A stretch of 64,000 nucleotides of DNA from Actinocrispum wychmicini (GTDB lineage: Bacteria > Actinomycetota > Actinomycetes > Mycobacteriales > Pseudonocardiaceae), in assembly GCF_004345645.1 (NCBI RefSeq), contig NZ_SLWS01000001.1:770714-834713 (forward strand), given 5' to 3'. Positions 1 through 8,334 of this stretch are shown here, piece by piece. Within the stretch, counting starts at the first letter, position 1. The number at the start of each line of letters is the position of its first letter. Made by a program: the position numbers and the translations under genes. Under the pieces are notes generated by a model that did not search any database, was not told the DNA's origin, and saw only the letters and a program-made list of their open reading frames with translations.

Positions 1-793
1 AGATGTCGGCGGGCACCCGCAGCCCGGCCTCCTCCAGTTCGGAGATGGCGCCGACCGCGTTGAAGTCGTTGGCGGCGACCAGGGCTGTGGGCAGTTCGTC
101 GCCGGCCAGCAGTTGGCGGACGGCCTTGGCGCCGGCGATGTCGGTGTACTCGCTGGGGATCACCCACGGGGTCAGGCCATGCCGTCGCATCGCGGCGATG
201 TAGCCACGGCGGCGTTGCGGCGCCTGCGAGCCGACGCCGCCGTCGAGGTGGGCGATCCGGGTGTGGCCCAACGCGACCAGGTGGTCGACCGCCAGCCCGG
301 AACCGGCTTCGCCGTCGTCGTTCACAGTGTCCAAAGTCGACAGACGGGACGACCGGGCGACCAGGACCACCGGGGACTGCTCGGCGGCCATCGCCAGGGT
401 CGCCGGCGGCACGACCGGACCGAGCAGGGCCAGCCCGGCCGGCCGGAACCCCAGCAGGCTGGTCACGGCACGTTTCTCCCGGGACGCGCTGCGCCCGCCG
501 GTGTTGATGATCAGCTCGAAGCCCTCGTCCCGGGCGACCGAGTCGAGACCGTCGACGATCTCGGCGAAGAAGGCGTTGTGCAGGTCGGAGACCATCACAC
601 CGAGCACGGTGGACGTTCGGCTGGCCAGTGACCGGGCCATCGCGTGCGGCGAGTAGCCGAGCTGCTCGGCCGCGTCCAGCACGGCTTTGCGCCGCTGCTC
701 GCTGACCTTGGGCGACCCGTTCATCACCAGGGAGACCAACGCGCGCGACACCCCGGCGACACGGGCCACGTCCTCCATGGTCGGGCGGGTCAC
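1..793 (-). CDS. LacI-family transcriptional repressor, 3' end cut by window edge
   Basis: Partial: about 264 residues are inside the window and the C-terminus lies beyond base 1. The N-terminus has the LacI helix-turn-helix (MEDVARVAGVSRALVSLVMN), followed by the hinge and a periplasmic-binding-type effector domain (SPHAMARSLASRTSTVLGVM onward). I chose the GTG at 793 because it gives the usual MTRPTMEDVAR-type N-terminus; an in-frame ATG at 778 is the alternative. It is divergent from the inositol operon, and two AGAGCGCTC operators sit in the shared intergenic region. The likely role, from context, is repression of the iol genes and of itself, relieved by an inositol-derived effector. The ligand is inference. 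Confidence 0.9.
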   Translation of the reverse strand, partial: MTRPTMEDVARVAGVSRALVSLVMNGSPKVSEQRRKAVLDAAEQLGYSPHAMARSLASRTSTVLGVMVSDLHNAFFAEIVDGLDSVARDEGFELIINTGGRSASREKRAVTSLLGFRPAGLALLGPVVPPATLAMAAEQSPVVLVARSSRLSTLDTVNDDGEAGSGLAVDHLVALGHTRIAHLDGGVGSQAPQRRRGYIAAMRRHGLTPWVIPSEYTDIAGAKAVRQLLAGDELPTALVAANDFNAVGAISELEEAGLRVPADI

Positions 794-830
794 GGCACCC
801 TCCGGCAAGTCACAAGCGGCTAACACGGTC

Positions 831-859
831 TTGACACGACCAGACGCACGCTACAGCAT
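831..859 (+). promoter_or_regulatory. Candidate promoter of the iol operon
   Basis: TTGACA (831-836) and CAGCAT (854-859) are separated by 17 bp, a good match to a housekeeping sigma promoter (-35 perfect, -10 differing from TAGnnT at one base). The predicted start of transcription falls inside the LacI operators just downstream, the normal geometry for repression. Seen in sequence; activity is inferred. Confidence 0.55.
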
Positions 860-860
860 T

Positions 861-887
861 AGAGCGCTCCAACCAATAGAGCGCTCT
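861..887. promoter_or_regulatory. Paired LacI-family operators
   Basis: AGAGCGCTCC (861-870) and AGAGCGCTCT (878-887) are two palindromes of the GAGCGCTC type used by actinobacterial LacI-family repressors (for example CebR). Their centres are 17 bp apart. They lie between the divergent lacI-type gene and iolG, downstream of the predicted iol promoter. Confidence 0.8.
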
Positions 888-928
888 AACAGATACTGAT
901 CTTGACCAGCGGATACCTTGGAGAAGCA

Positions 929-1918
929 TTGCGTATCGGAGTAGCCGGGGTCGGTCGCATCGGCGCGATGCACGCCGGCAACCTGGCCTCGCTCGACACG
1001 GTCGACGAGGTGGTGTTGTTCGACCCGATCCCCGGCCGGGCCGCGGTGGCCGCGACCGCGATCGGCCAGGCCCGAGCCGTGGACGACCTGGACACGCTGC
1101 TCAAGGACAGCGACGGTGTCCTGGTGGCGACTCCGACGACAACGCACCCAGAGACGGTCCGCCGCGCGCTCGCCGCGAAGGTGCCGGCGCTGTGTGAGAA
1201 GCCGATCGCCAGCGACTACGACGAGATGAGCGCCCTGGTGGCGGACATCGAGGCGGCCGGGGTCGAGGTGCTGGTGGGTTTCCAGCGCCGGTTCGATCCG
1301 GCCATCGTCGAGTTGTACCGAAGGATCCGTGGTGGTGAGGTCGGCAAGCTGTACCTGGTTCGGTCGATCGGCAACGACGCCGAACCACCTGACTTCGGCT
1401 ACCTGCCCGCGTCCGGCGGGATCTTCCGTGACCTGCTGATCCACGACCTGGACGCGGTGCCGTGGCTGGTCGGCGAACCGGTGGTCGAGGTGTACGCGGC
1501 CGGCTCGGTCCTGGTCGACAACGCCTTCGCGGAGGCGGACGACGTGGACAACGCCGTCGTCACGCTCCGGTTCGCCGGGGGCGCGCACGCGCTCCTCGCG
1601 TGCGGCCGTCACGACCCGCTCGGCTACGACCACCGCATCGAGGTCCTCGGCAGCAAGGACTCCCTTACCGTCGGCCTGGATCCACGCACCCCGTTGACCT
1701 CGCTCGAACCCGGCGGTCCGGTGGTGGGCGCGGACGCGTATCCCGGGTTCCCGGAACGCTTCCACCGCGCGTACGTCAACGAGATGGCCGTGTTCGTGGA
1801 CGTTGTGGCCGACAAGGTGGCGAACCCGTCGCCCGCTCGGGACAGCCTGAAGAGCCTGGCCCTGGCGTTGGCGTGCGACAAGTCGCGCCGGTCGGGTGTG
1901 CCGGAGGTGGTCGCGTGA
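929..1918 (+). CDS. iolG: Gfo/Idh/MocA oxidoreductase, probable inositol 2-dehydrogenase
   Basis: Predicted to oxidise myo-inositol to 2-keto-myo-inositol with NAD+, the first catabolic step, in the cytoplasm. The protein (329 residues) has a Rossmann GxGxxG at the N-terminus (RIGVAGVGRIG), the family EKP motif (CEKPIASDYDE) and a D-x3-H catalytic pair (GGIFRDLLIHDLD). I chose the TTG at 929 because GGAGA precedes it by about 5 nt and it puts the Rossmann strand at the start; a TTG at 902 would add nine residues with no better ribosome site. It is the first gene of the operon and overlaps the next gene by 4 nt (GTGA). Scyllo-inositol or another polyol is a possible alternative substrate. Confidence 0.85.
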   Translation: MRIGVAGVGRIGAMHAGNLASLDTVDEVVLFDPIPGRAAVAATAIGQARAVDDLDTLLKDSDGVLVATPTTTHPETVRRALAAKVPALCEKPIASDYDEMSALVADIEAAGVEVLVGFQRRFDPAIVELYRRIRGGEVGKLYLVRSIGNDAEPPDFGYLPASGGIFRDLLIHDLDAVPWLVGEPVVEVYAAGSVLVDNAFAEADDVDNAVVTLRFAGGAHALLACGRHDPLGYDHRIEVLGSKDSLTVGLDPRTPLTSLEPGGPVVGADAYPGFPERFHRAYVNEMAVFVDVVADKVANPSPARDSLKSLALALACDKSRRSGVPEVVA

Positions 1919-2775
1919 AGATCGCGGGTGCCCCCATTTCCTGGGGGGTGTGCGAGGTCCCAGGCTGGGGCCTGATGCTGGACCGGGACACGGTTCTCGC
2001 GGAGATGTCCGAGCTGGGCCTGACCGCGACCGAGCTCGGCCCGCCGGACTACCTGCCCACCGATCCGACCGAGCTGAAGGCGTTGCTCGGCAAGTACAAC
2101 CTCACCCTGGTCGGCGGCTTCCTGGCGGTGGCGCTACACGAGGGCAACGCTGCCGAGGAAGCGAACCGTACGGCGTCGCTCCTGGCTGCTTGTGGCGCGG
2201 AAGTTCTTGTCCTCGCCGCCGCCACGGGTCTTGACGGCTACGACGAACGTCCTGCCCTGACCGACGAGCAGTGGCGGACACTGATCCGTACCGCGGGCGA
2301 AATCCGTGACACCGCGGCGAAGTACGGCCTGAAGACCGTGCTGCACCCGCATGTCGGCACGCACGTCGAGACGCGTGCCGAGGTGGAGCGGTTCGTCAAG
2401 GACTCGGACCTGCGGCTGTGCCTGGACACCGGGCACCTGATGATCGGCGGCACCGACCCGGTCGCGCTCGCCGAGCGGTACCCGGACCGGATCGGGCACC
2501 TGCATCTCAAAGACGTCCGGGCCGACCTCGCGGACGAGGTCCGCGCCGGCCGGCTCGGCTACACCGAAGCGGTCAGCCGGGGCATGTACGTGCCGCTCGG
2601 GCAGGGGGATGTGGACATCGCGGCGGTCGTCCGCCTTGTCCGCGAAGCGGGTTACGACGGGTGGTTCGTCCTGGAACAGGACACCGCTCTCGACGAGCGG
2701 AGTCCGGTCGACACACCCAGACTGGACACCGCTCGCAGCCTGCACCACCTCAACCAGACAGCAGCCGGCCGGTAA
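1915..2775 (+). CDS. iolE: Xylose isomerase-like TIM barrel protein, probable inosose dehydratase
   Basis: A 286-residue AP-endonuclease-2/xylose-isomerase-type TIM barrel. The N-terminal APISWGVCEVPGWG is typical of the IolE-like group, and metal ligands are visible in VLHPHVGTHVE, CLDTGHLMIGG, HLHLKDV and the C-terminal VLEQD. The expected reaction is dehydration of 2-keto-myo-inositol to 3D-trihydroxycyclohexane-1,2-dione, the substrate of IolD encoded further down the operon. The GTG start overlaps the iolG stop (GTGA), indicating translational coupling. An inosose isomerase (IolI-like) role is possible, because the two groups share a fold. Confidence 0.82.
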   Translation: MKIAGAPISWGVCEVPGWGLMLDRDTVLAEMSELGLTATELGPPDYLPTDPTELKALLGKYNLTLVGGFLAVALHEGNAAEEANRTASLLAACGAEVLVLAAATGLDGYDERPALTDEQWRTLIRTAGEIRDTAAKYGLKTVLHPHVGTHVETRAEVERFVKDSDLRLCLDTGHLMIGGTDPVALAERYPDRIGHLHLKDVRADLADEVRAGRLGYTEAVSRGMYVPLGQGDVDIAAVVRLVREAGYDGWFVLEQDTALDERSPVDTPRLDTARSLHHLNQTAAGR

Positions 2776-2797
2776 GGCCGCCCAGCGAGGAGAGACG

Positions 2798-3805
2798 ATG
2801 ACGTCCGATCGCTTCATGAAGTTCAAGCGCCGCATGCGGTACGCGGCCGTTGTGCTCGGTGGGGCGTTGGCGCTCGCCGCCTGCAACGGCCCAACCGCCG
2901 ACAAACCCGCCGCGTCCGGTGCCGCGCCGGCCGGCAACACCAGCGGCGGGAACCTGCATTTCGCCGTTGTCAGCCACGGTTCCGCCGGTGACGCGTTCTG
3001 GAACGTGGTCAAGAACGGCGCCGAGGCCGCGGGCAAGCAGCTCGGCGTGCAGGTCGACTACAAGGCCGACGGCGACCCGGGCGCGCAGGCCAAGCTGGTC
3101 GACAACGCGATCGCCCAGAAGGTCGACGGCCTGGTGGTGTCCATGGCCAACCCGGACGCGCTGAAGACGTCGATCCAGAACGCGGTGAAAGCCGGCATCC
3201 CGGTCGTCACCATCAACTCCGGCGAGTCCCGCAGTGCCGAGTTCGGCGCGATCGCCCACGTCGGCCAGAACGAGACGATCGCCGGCGAGGGAGCGGGCAA
3301 GCGCCTCAAGGACGCCGGGAAGACCAAGCTGCTCTGCGTGATCCACGAGGCCGGCAACATCGGCCAGAACCAGCGGTGTGACGGCGCCAAGCAGGCCTTC
3401 GGCAACGTCCAGACGCTCCAGGTGGACATCAACAACCCGACCGACGCCCAGTCCCGGATCAAGGGCGCGGTCCAGGCCGACCCGTCGATCGACGCGGTGC
3501 TGGCGTTGAACTCGCAGGTCGCGGCGGGTGCGGTGACCGCGATCAAGGGTGCGGGCTCCAAGGCCCAGGTCGCCACCTTCGACCTGAACAGCGACGTGGT
3601 CACGGCCATCAAGTCCGGCGACATTCTCTTCGCGGTCGACCAGCAGCAGTACGAGCAGGGCTACCTGCCGATCGTGTTCCTCAAGCTGTACAAGGAGAAC
3701 GCGAACACAGTGGGCGGCGGCCAGCCGGTGCTGACCGGTCCCGGCTTCGTCGACAAGGCCAATGTGGACACTGTCGCGCCCTACGCCAACCGAGGGACGC
3801 GGTGA
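2798..3805 (+). CDS. Sugar/inositol ABC transporter substrate-binding lipoprotein
   Basis: A 335-residue periplasmic-binding protein of the ribose/inositol type (Peripla_BP_4). A basic N-terminus (FKRRMRYAAVVLGG) leads into a lipobox (LALAACNG), so the mature protein is lipid-anchored outside the membrane. Typical elements include FWNVVKNGAEAAGKQLGV, DGLVVSMANPDALK and PVVTINSGE. The ATG at 2798 follows a strong GAGGAGAG site. It is the only gene in the operon with its own clear intergenic space (22 bp) and ribosome site, fitting high expression of a binding protein. The ligand (myo-inositol) is inferred from the operon. Confidence 0.9.
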   Translation: MTSDRFMKFKRRMRYAAVVLGGALALAACNGPTADKPAASGAAPAGNTSGGNLHFAVVSHGSAGDAFWNVVKNGAEAAGKQLGVQVDYKADGDPGAQAKLVDNAIAQKVDGLVVSMANPDALKTSIQNAVKAGIPVVTINSGESRSAEFGAIAHVGQNETIAGEGAGKRLKDAGKTKLLCVIHEAGNIGQNQRCDGAKQAFGNVQTLQVDINNPTDAQSRIKGAVQADPSIDAVLALNSQVAAGAVTAIKGAGSKAQVATFDLNSDVVTAIKSGDILFAVDQQQYEQGYLPIVFLKLYKENANTVGGGQPVLTGPGFVDKANVDTVAPYANRGTR

Positions 3806-3806
3806 C

Positions 3807-4853
3807 ATGACCTCGACGGCGGTACAGGTCGCGCCCGACGAGCGGCTCGCCAAGTCCGGGCTGTGGGACCGCCTGGTGGTGCGCCCGGAGATCGGCGCCC
3901 TGCTCGGCGCGCTGTTGGTGTTCGTCTTCTTCTCGGTGTTCACCAACGACTTCCTCAGCCCGCTCGGGGTGTCGAACTGGCTCGACGACGCCTCCACGCT
4001 CGGCATCATGGCGGTGGTCGTGGCGCTGCTGATGATCGGCGGCGAGTTCGACCTGTCCGCCGGTGTGATGACCGCGTCCACTTCGCTCGTCACCGCGATC
4101 CTGACCACTCAGGCCGGCATGAACGTGTGGCCGGCGCTGCTCATCTCCCTGGCGTTCGCGTTGGGTGTCGGCGCGGTCAACGGGTGGCTGGTGATCAGGA
4201 CCGGACTGCCCAGCTTCATCGTGACCCTGGGTACTTTCCTTGCCCTGCAAGGGCTCAACCTGGGTGTCACGCGAGTGGTCACCGGGACCGTGCAGGTCTC
4301 CGGGATGCGGTCGGCCAGCGGGTACGAGTCGACCGGGCAGCTGTTCGCGTCCACCATCGACGTCGGCGGCACCGCGTTCCCGGTGTCGATCCTGTGGTGG
4401 ATCGCCCTGGCCGCGGTGGCCGCGTGGATCCTGGTCCGGACCCGGTTCGGCAACTGGATCTTCGCGGTCGGCGGGTCGTCGCTCAGCTCGCGGGCGGTCG
4501 GCGTGCCGGTGCTGCGCACGAAGGTCCTGCTGTTCATGGGGACCGCGTTCGGCGCGTGGGTGGTCGGGTCGATCAACCTGCTGCGCAACGCCAGTGTGCA
4601 GGCCAACCAGGGGATCGGCCTGGAGTTCCAGTACATCATCGCGGCTGTGATCGGCGGCTGCCTGCTCACCGGCGGGTTCGGGTCGGCCGTGGGCGCGGCG
4701 ATCGGCGCGCTGATCTTCGGTATGGCCCGCCAGGGCATCGTCTACGCGCAGTGGAACAACGACTGGTTCATGCTGTTCCTCGGCGTGATGCTGCTGGCCG
4801 CGGTCCTGGTGAACAACACCTTCCGGCGTCGAGCGGAAAGGGTTCGTCGATGA
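3807..4853 (+). CDS. ABC transporter permease for inositol/sugar uptake
   Basis: A 348-residue BPD_transp_2 permease of the RbsC/XylH type with about 8-9 hydrophobic helices and a family [13 protein letters not shown] loop ([19 protein letters not shown]). The conserved cytoplasmic loop for ATPase contact lies near [19 protein letters not shown]. It starts one base after the binding-protein stop and its last codons overlap the ATPase start (ATGA). Only one permease gene is present, so the transporter probably uses a homodimer. Confidence 0.9.
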   Translation: MTSTAVQVAPDERLAKSGLWDRLVVRPEIGALLGALLVFVFFSVFTNDFLSPLGVSNWLDDASTLGIMAVVVALLMIGGEFDLSAGVMTASTSLVTAILTTQAGMNVWPALLISLAFALGVGAVNGWLVIRTGLPSFIVTLGTFLALQGLNLGVTRVVTGTVQVSGMRSASGYESTGQLFASTIDVGGTAFPVSILWWIALAAVAAWILVRTRFGNWIFAVGGSSLSSRAVGVPVLRTKVLLFMGTAFGAWVVGSINLLRNASVQANQGIGLEFQYIIAAVIGGCLLTGGFGSAVGAAIGALIFGMARQGIVYAQWNNDWFMLFLGVMLLAAVLVNNTFRRRAERVRR

Positions 4854-5623
4854 GCCTCATCGAAGTTCGCGACATCGGCAAGACGTACGGCAGTGTCATC
4901 GCGCTCGCTGACGTGTCCACTGTGGTCAACGCCGGCGAGGTCACCTGTGTGCTGGGGGACAACGGCGCCGGCAAGTCCACCCTGATCAAGATCCTGGCCG
5001 GCGTGCACCAGCACGACCATGGCGAGTTCCTGGTCGAGGGCGAGCCGGTCCGGTTCTCGTCCCCGCGCGAGGCCCTCGACCGGGGCATCGCCACGGTGTA
5101 CCAGGACCTGGCCGTGGTCCCGCTGATGAGTGTGTGGCGGAACTTCTACCTCGGCTCGGAGCCCACGCTCGGTTGGGGCCCGTTCCGCCGGCTCGACCGG
5201 CGCAAGGGCCGGACCACCACCCGCAAGGCACTCGCCGACATGGGCATCGACCTGCGAGACGTGGAACAGCCCGTGGGCACGTTGTCCGGTGGTGAACGGC
5301 AGTGCGTCGCCATCGCCCGCGCTGTCCACTTCGGAGCGAAGGTGCTCATCCTGGACGAGCCCACGGCCGCGCTCGGCGTGAAGCAGGCCGGTGTGGTGTT
5401 GCGGTACGTCGCCCAGGCCCGTGACCGCGGGCTCGGGGTCGTGCTGATCACGCACAACCCGCACCACGCCTACCCGGTCGGCGACCGGTTCCTGCTGCTC
5501 AAGCGGGGCCGCAGCCTCGGGTCGTTCGACAAGGGCGACATCACGATCGAGGAGTTGACCCGCCAGATGGCCGGCGGCGCCGAACTCGAGGCCCTGGAGC
5601 ACGAACTGCGGGCGGTCCAGTGA
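4850..5623 (+). CDS. ABC transporter ATPase for inositol/sugar uptake (single domain)
   Basis: A 257-residue ATPase with Walker [10 protein letters not shown], signature LSGGERQ, Walker [12 protein letters not shown] and an H-loop (LITHN). Most ribose/xylose-type importers use a duplicated ATPase of about 500 residues; this is the shorter FrcA-like version, so two copies must pair. It overlaps the permease (ATGA) and iolC (GTGA), so the transporter is translationally coupled to the kinase gene. Confidence 0.9.
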   Translation: MSLIEVRDIGKTYGSVIALADVSTVVNAGEVTCVLGDNGAGKSTLIKILAGVHQHDHGEFLVEGEPVRFSSPREALDRGIATVYQDLAVVPLMSVWRNFYLGSEPTLGWGPFRRLDRRKGRTTTRKALADMGIDLRDVEQPVGTLSGGERQCVAIARAVHFGAKVLILDEPTAALGVKQAGVVLRYVAQARDRGLGVVLITHNPHHAYPVGDRFLLLKRGRSLGSFDKGDITIEELTRQMAGGAELEALEHELRAVQ

Positions 5624-6561
5624 GCTTGGAAGCGCTGACCGTCGGCCGGGTCGGCGTCGACCTGTACCCGGAGCAGAGCGGGGTGCCGCTCGCCGAGGTA
5701 CGGACGTTCGCGAAGTCGCTCGGTGGCACCGCGACCAACGTCGCGGTCGCCGCCGCGCGGCTCGGCCGCCGGTCCGCTGTGCTCACCAAGGTCGGCCCGG
5801 ACGGCTTCGGCCCGTACGTCCGTGCGGCCCTGACCGGGTTCGGGGTGTCCGCGCAGTACGTCGGCACGTCACCGGACTTGCTGACACCAGTGGTGTTCTG
5901 CGCGCTCGACCCGCCGGAGGACCCGCCGCTGCTGTTCTACCGACTGCCTACTGCGCCGGACCTCACGCTGTCCGAGGCGGACGTCCCATGGGACGTCATC
6001 GCGGACGTGCCTGTGCTGTGGGTGACCGGCACCGGGGTGAGCACCGAGCCCGCGCGTGGCACTCAGCGCAAGATCCTGGAGGCACGTGTACGGCGTACAC
6101 ATACCGTGCTCGACCTGGACTACCGGCCGATGTTCTGGCCCGACCGGGCCGAGGCCCGCGCGCAGATCGGCTGGATGCTCGACCACGTCACGGTCGCGGT
6201 CGGCAACCGGACCGAGGCGGAGGTCGCCGTCGGCACGGCCGACCCGGACGAGGCCGCGCGCCGGATCCTGGACCGTGGCGTCTCCCTCGTCATGATCAAG
6301 AAGGGTGCCGAGGGTGTGTTGGTGGCGACCCAGGACGGTTCGTGGACCGTCCCGCCGCATCCCATCGAAGTGGTGTGCGGGTTGGGCGCCGGGGACGCGT
6401 TCGGCGGTGCGCTGATCCACGGGCTGCTGTCCGGCTGGGAGCCCCGGCGGATCGCGGAGTTCGCGAATGTGGCTGGCGCGATCGTCGCTGGCCGGCTGGC
6501 CTGCGCGGACGCCATGCCGTTCGCCGACGAGATCGAGGAGCGCCTCACCGGTGATCACTGA
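5620..6561 (+). CDS. iolC: PfkB-family kinase, 5-dehydro-2-deoxygluconokinase
   Basis: A 313-residue ribokinase-fold enzyme. It has the N-terminal substrate-binding [15 protein letters not shown] and the C-terminal PfkB signature with catalytic Asp and anion hole ([17 protein letters not shown]). The expected reaction is ATP-dependent 6-phosphorylation of 5-dehydro-2-deoxy-D-gluconate from IolB. The GTG start overlaps the ATPase stop (GTGA). Operon context makes IolC much more likely than other PfkB sugar kinases. Confidence 0.87.
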   Translation: MSLEALTVGRVGVDLYPEQSGVPLAEVRTFAKSLGGTATNVAVAAARLGRRSAVLTKVGPDGFGPYVRAALTGFGVSAQYVGTSPDLLTPVVFCALDPPEDPPLLFYRLPTAPDLTLSEADVPWDVIADVPVLWVTGTGVSTEPARGTQRKILEARVRRTHTVLDLDYRPMFWPDRAEARAQIGWMLDHVTVAVGNRTEAEVAVGTADPDEAARRILDRGVSLVMIKKGAEGVLVATQDGSWTVPPHPIEVVCGLGAGDAFGGALIHGLLSGWEPRRIAEFANVAGAIVAGRLACADAMPFADEIEERLTGDH

Positions 6562-7447
6562 CCAGCAGTGGGCGAATCTGGTGCACATCAGGGCGGCCGA
6601 TCCGGAGGCCGTGTACCGGGCGTACGCGAACCGGATGCGACGCTCGTCCCTGTTGTCCGACAACGGAACCCTGTTCCTGGTGGCGGCCGACCACACCGCG
6701 CGCGGCGCGTTGGGCGTGCCCGGCGACCCGACCGCGATGGTGGACCGCCGGTCGCTGCTGGACCGCCTGACGGTCGCCCTGGCCAATCCCGCGGTCGACG
6801 GCGTGCTCGGCACTCCGGACGTGATCGAGGAACTGCTGCTGCTGGGGTGTCTGGACGACAAGATCGCGATCGGCTCGATGAACCGCGGCGGCTTGGCCGG
6901 CGCGGACTGGGAGATCGACGACCGGTTCACCGCCTACACCGCCCAGTCCATTGTGGACTATCGGTTGGACGGCGGGAAGATGCTGCTGCGGCTGGTGGAC
7001 GACGATCCCGGCACGGTCCCCACCTTGAAAGCCTGCGCGGACGCGGTGACGGACCTGGCCAGGCACGGCGTGATGGCCATGGTCGAGCCGTTGCCGTACC
7101 GGCGTGAGAACGGCAAACTCACGCTGCTCAAGGACACCCAGTCGCTGGCGCGCGCGGTCACGATCGCCTCGGCTCTGGGCGTCACGTCCGCATACACGTG
7201 GTTGAAACTGCCGGCGCCCGAAGAACCGGACGCCGTGTTGAACGCGACGACCCTGCCCACGGTCGTCCTCGGCGGCGTGCCGTCGGCGCGGGTCGAAGAC
7301 GACATCGCTTCGTGGGGACGGGCGTTGCGCCATCAGGTGGTTCGTGGGCTCGTCGTCGGGCGGGCGTTGCTGTACCCGCCGGACGGCGATGTCGCCGGCG
7401 CGGTCGAATCCGCCGCCAAGGTCCTGAGCGAAGGAGTACGCCGATGA
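6551..7447 (+). CDS. Class I aldolase-like TIM barrel (Cgl0159 family), candidate DKGP aldolase
   Basis: A 298-residue protein matching, as I recall it, the Cgl0159-type family found beside iolC in Corynebacterium inositol clusters. Features of a DhnA/LacD-like aldolase barrel include FLVAADHTARG near the N-terminus, a strand-end Lys in AYTWLKLPAPE as a possible Schiff-base residue, and VVLGGVPSARVEDD as phosphate-binding glycines. There is no separate iolJ here, so this gene may cleave 2-deoxy-5-keto-gluconate-6-phosphate to malonate semialdehyde and dihydroxyacetone phosphate. It overlaps iolC by 11 nt. The family is recognised; the reaction is inference. Confidence 0.72.
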   Translation: MITDQQWANLVHIRAADPEAVYRAYANRMRRSSLLSDNGTLFLVAADHTARGALGVPGDPTAMVDRRSLLDRLTVALANPAVDGVLGTPDVIEELLLLGCLDDKIAIGSMNRGGLAGADWEIDDRFTAYTAQSIVDYRLDGGKMLLRLVDDDPGTVPTLKACADAVTDLARHGVMAMVEPLPYRRENGKLTLLKDTQSLARAVTIASALGVTSAYTWLKLPAPEEPDAVLNATTLPTVVLGGVPSARVEDDIASWGRALRHQVVRGLVVGRALLYPPDGDVAGAVESAAKVLSEGVRR

Positions 7448-8334
7448 ACCTGCATCGTCCACTCGGGACGCTGGCGCACGGGGCCGACCCGGTCCGGCTG
7501 ACCCCGGAGGACGCCGGCTGGGCGTACACCGGCCTGCGGGTACTGACGATTCCGGCCGGTGCCACCCGAACCGTGGCGACCGGCGACTCCGAGTGTTTCG
7601 TGCTGCCGCTCGCCGGTGGTCTCGCGGTCGAAGTGGACGGTCAACGGTTCGAGCTGGCCGGGCGTGAGTCGGTGTTCACCAGGGTCACCGACTTTGTCTA
7701 CATCCCGAGAGATTCCTATATCACTTTGTCGACAAAGGACGGTGTCGAGGTGGCGCTGCCGATGGCGCGCTGCACCCGCCGGCTGGCCCCGAAGTACGGC
7801 CCCGCCGAGAACATCCCGGTGGAGGTGCGCGGCTCCGGCAACGCCACCCGTCAGGTGACCAACTTCGGCGTGCCCGGCGTCTGGGACCACGCGGACAAGC
7901 TCAACGCCTGCGAACTCATCACCCCGGACGGCAACTGGTCGTCCTATCCGCCGCACAAGCACGACACCGCCGCCGAGAACGAGGTCATCAACGAGGAGAT
8001 CTACTACTTCCGGATAGCCGGCCGGGATGGCGTCACCCCGTCCCGCGAAGGCTTCGGCATGCACAGGACCTACACCGCGGACGGCTCGATCGCCGAGGAC
8101 GTGACCGTGCGCGACGGCGACGTCTTCCTGATCCCGCGCGGCTACCACGGCCCGTGCGTCGCAGCCCCCGGATATCCCATGTACTACCTGAACGTCCTCG
8201 CCGGCCCGGCCGACGACCGCTCGATGGCCTTCTGCGACGACCCCAGCCACACCTGGGTGCGTCAGGAGTGGGAGAAACAGGTCGACGACCCGCGCTGCCC
8301 GGTGACGTCGGCCGACGGAAGGGTGAACCGGTGA
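7444..8334 (+). CDS. iolB: 5-deoxy-glucuronate isomerase
   Basis: A 296-residue bicupin (KduI/IolB family). The C-terminal cupin carries the metal-binding His-x-His and Glu set in SYPPHKHD and ENEVINEEIYYFR (around residues 165-190), and the late PRGYHGPCVAAPGYPMYYL segment is typical of IolB. It converts 5-deoxy-glucuronate to 5-keto-2-deoxy-gluconate, feeding IolC. The ATG overlaps the preceding stop (ATGA) and the end overlaps iolD (GTGA). Confidence 0.93.
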   Translation: MNLHRPLGTLAHGADPVRLTPEDAGWAYTGLRVLTIPAGATRTVATGDSECFVLPLAGGLAVEVDGQRFELAGRESVFTRVTDFVYIPRDSYITLSTKDGVEVALPMARCTRRLAPKYGPAENIPVEVRGSGNATRQVTNFGVPGVWDHADKLNACELITPDGNWSSYPPHKHDTAAENEVINEEIYYFRIAGRDGVTPSREGFGMHRTYTADGSIAEDVTVRDGDVFLIPRGYHGPCVAAPGYPMYYLNVLAGPADDRSMAFCDDPSHTWVRQEWEKQVDDPRCPVTSADGRVNR

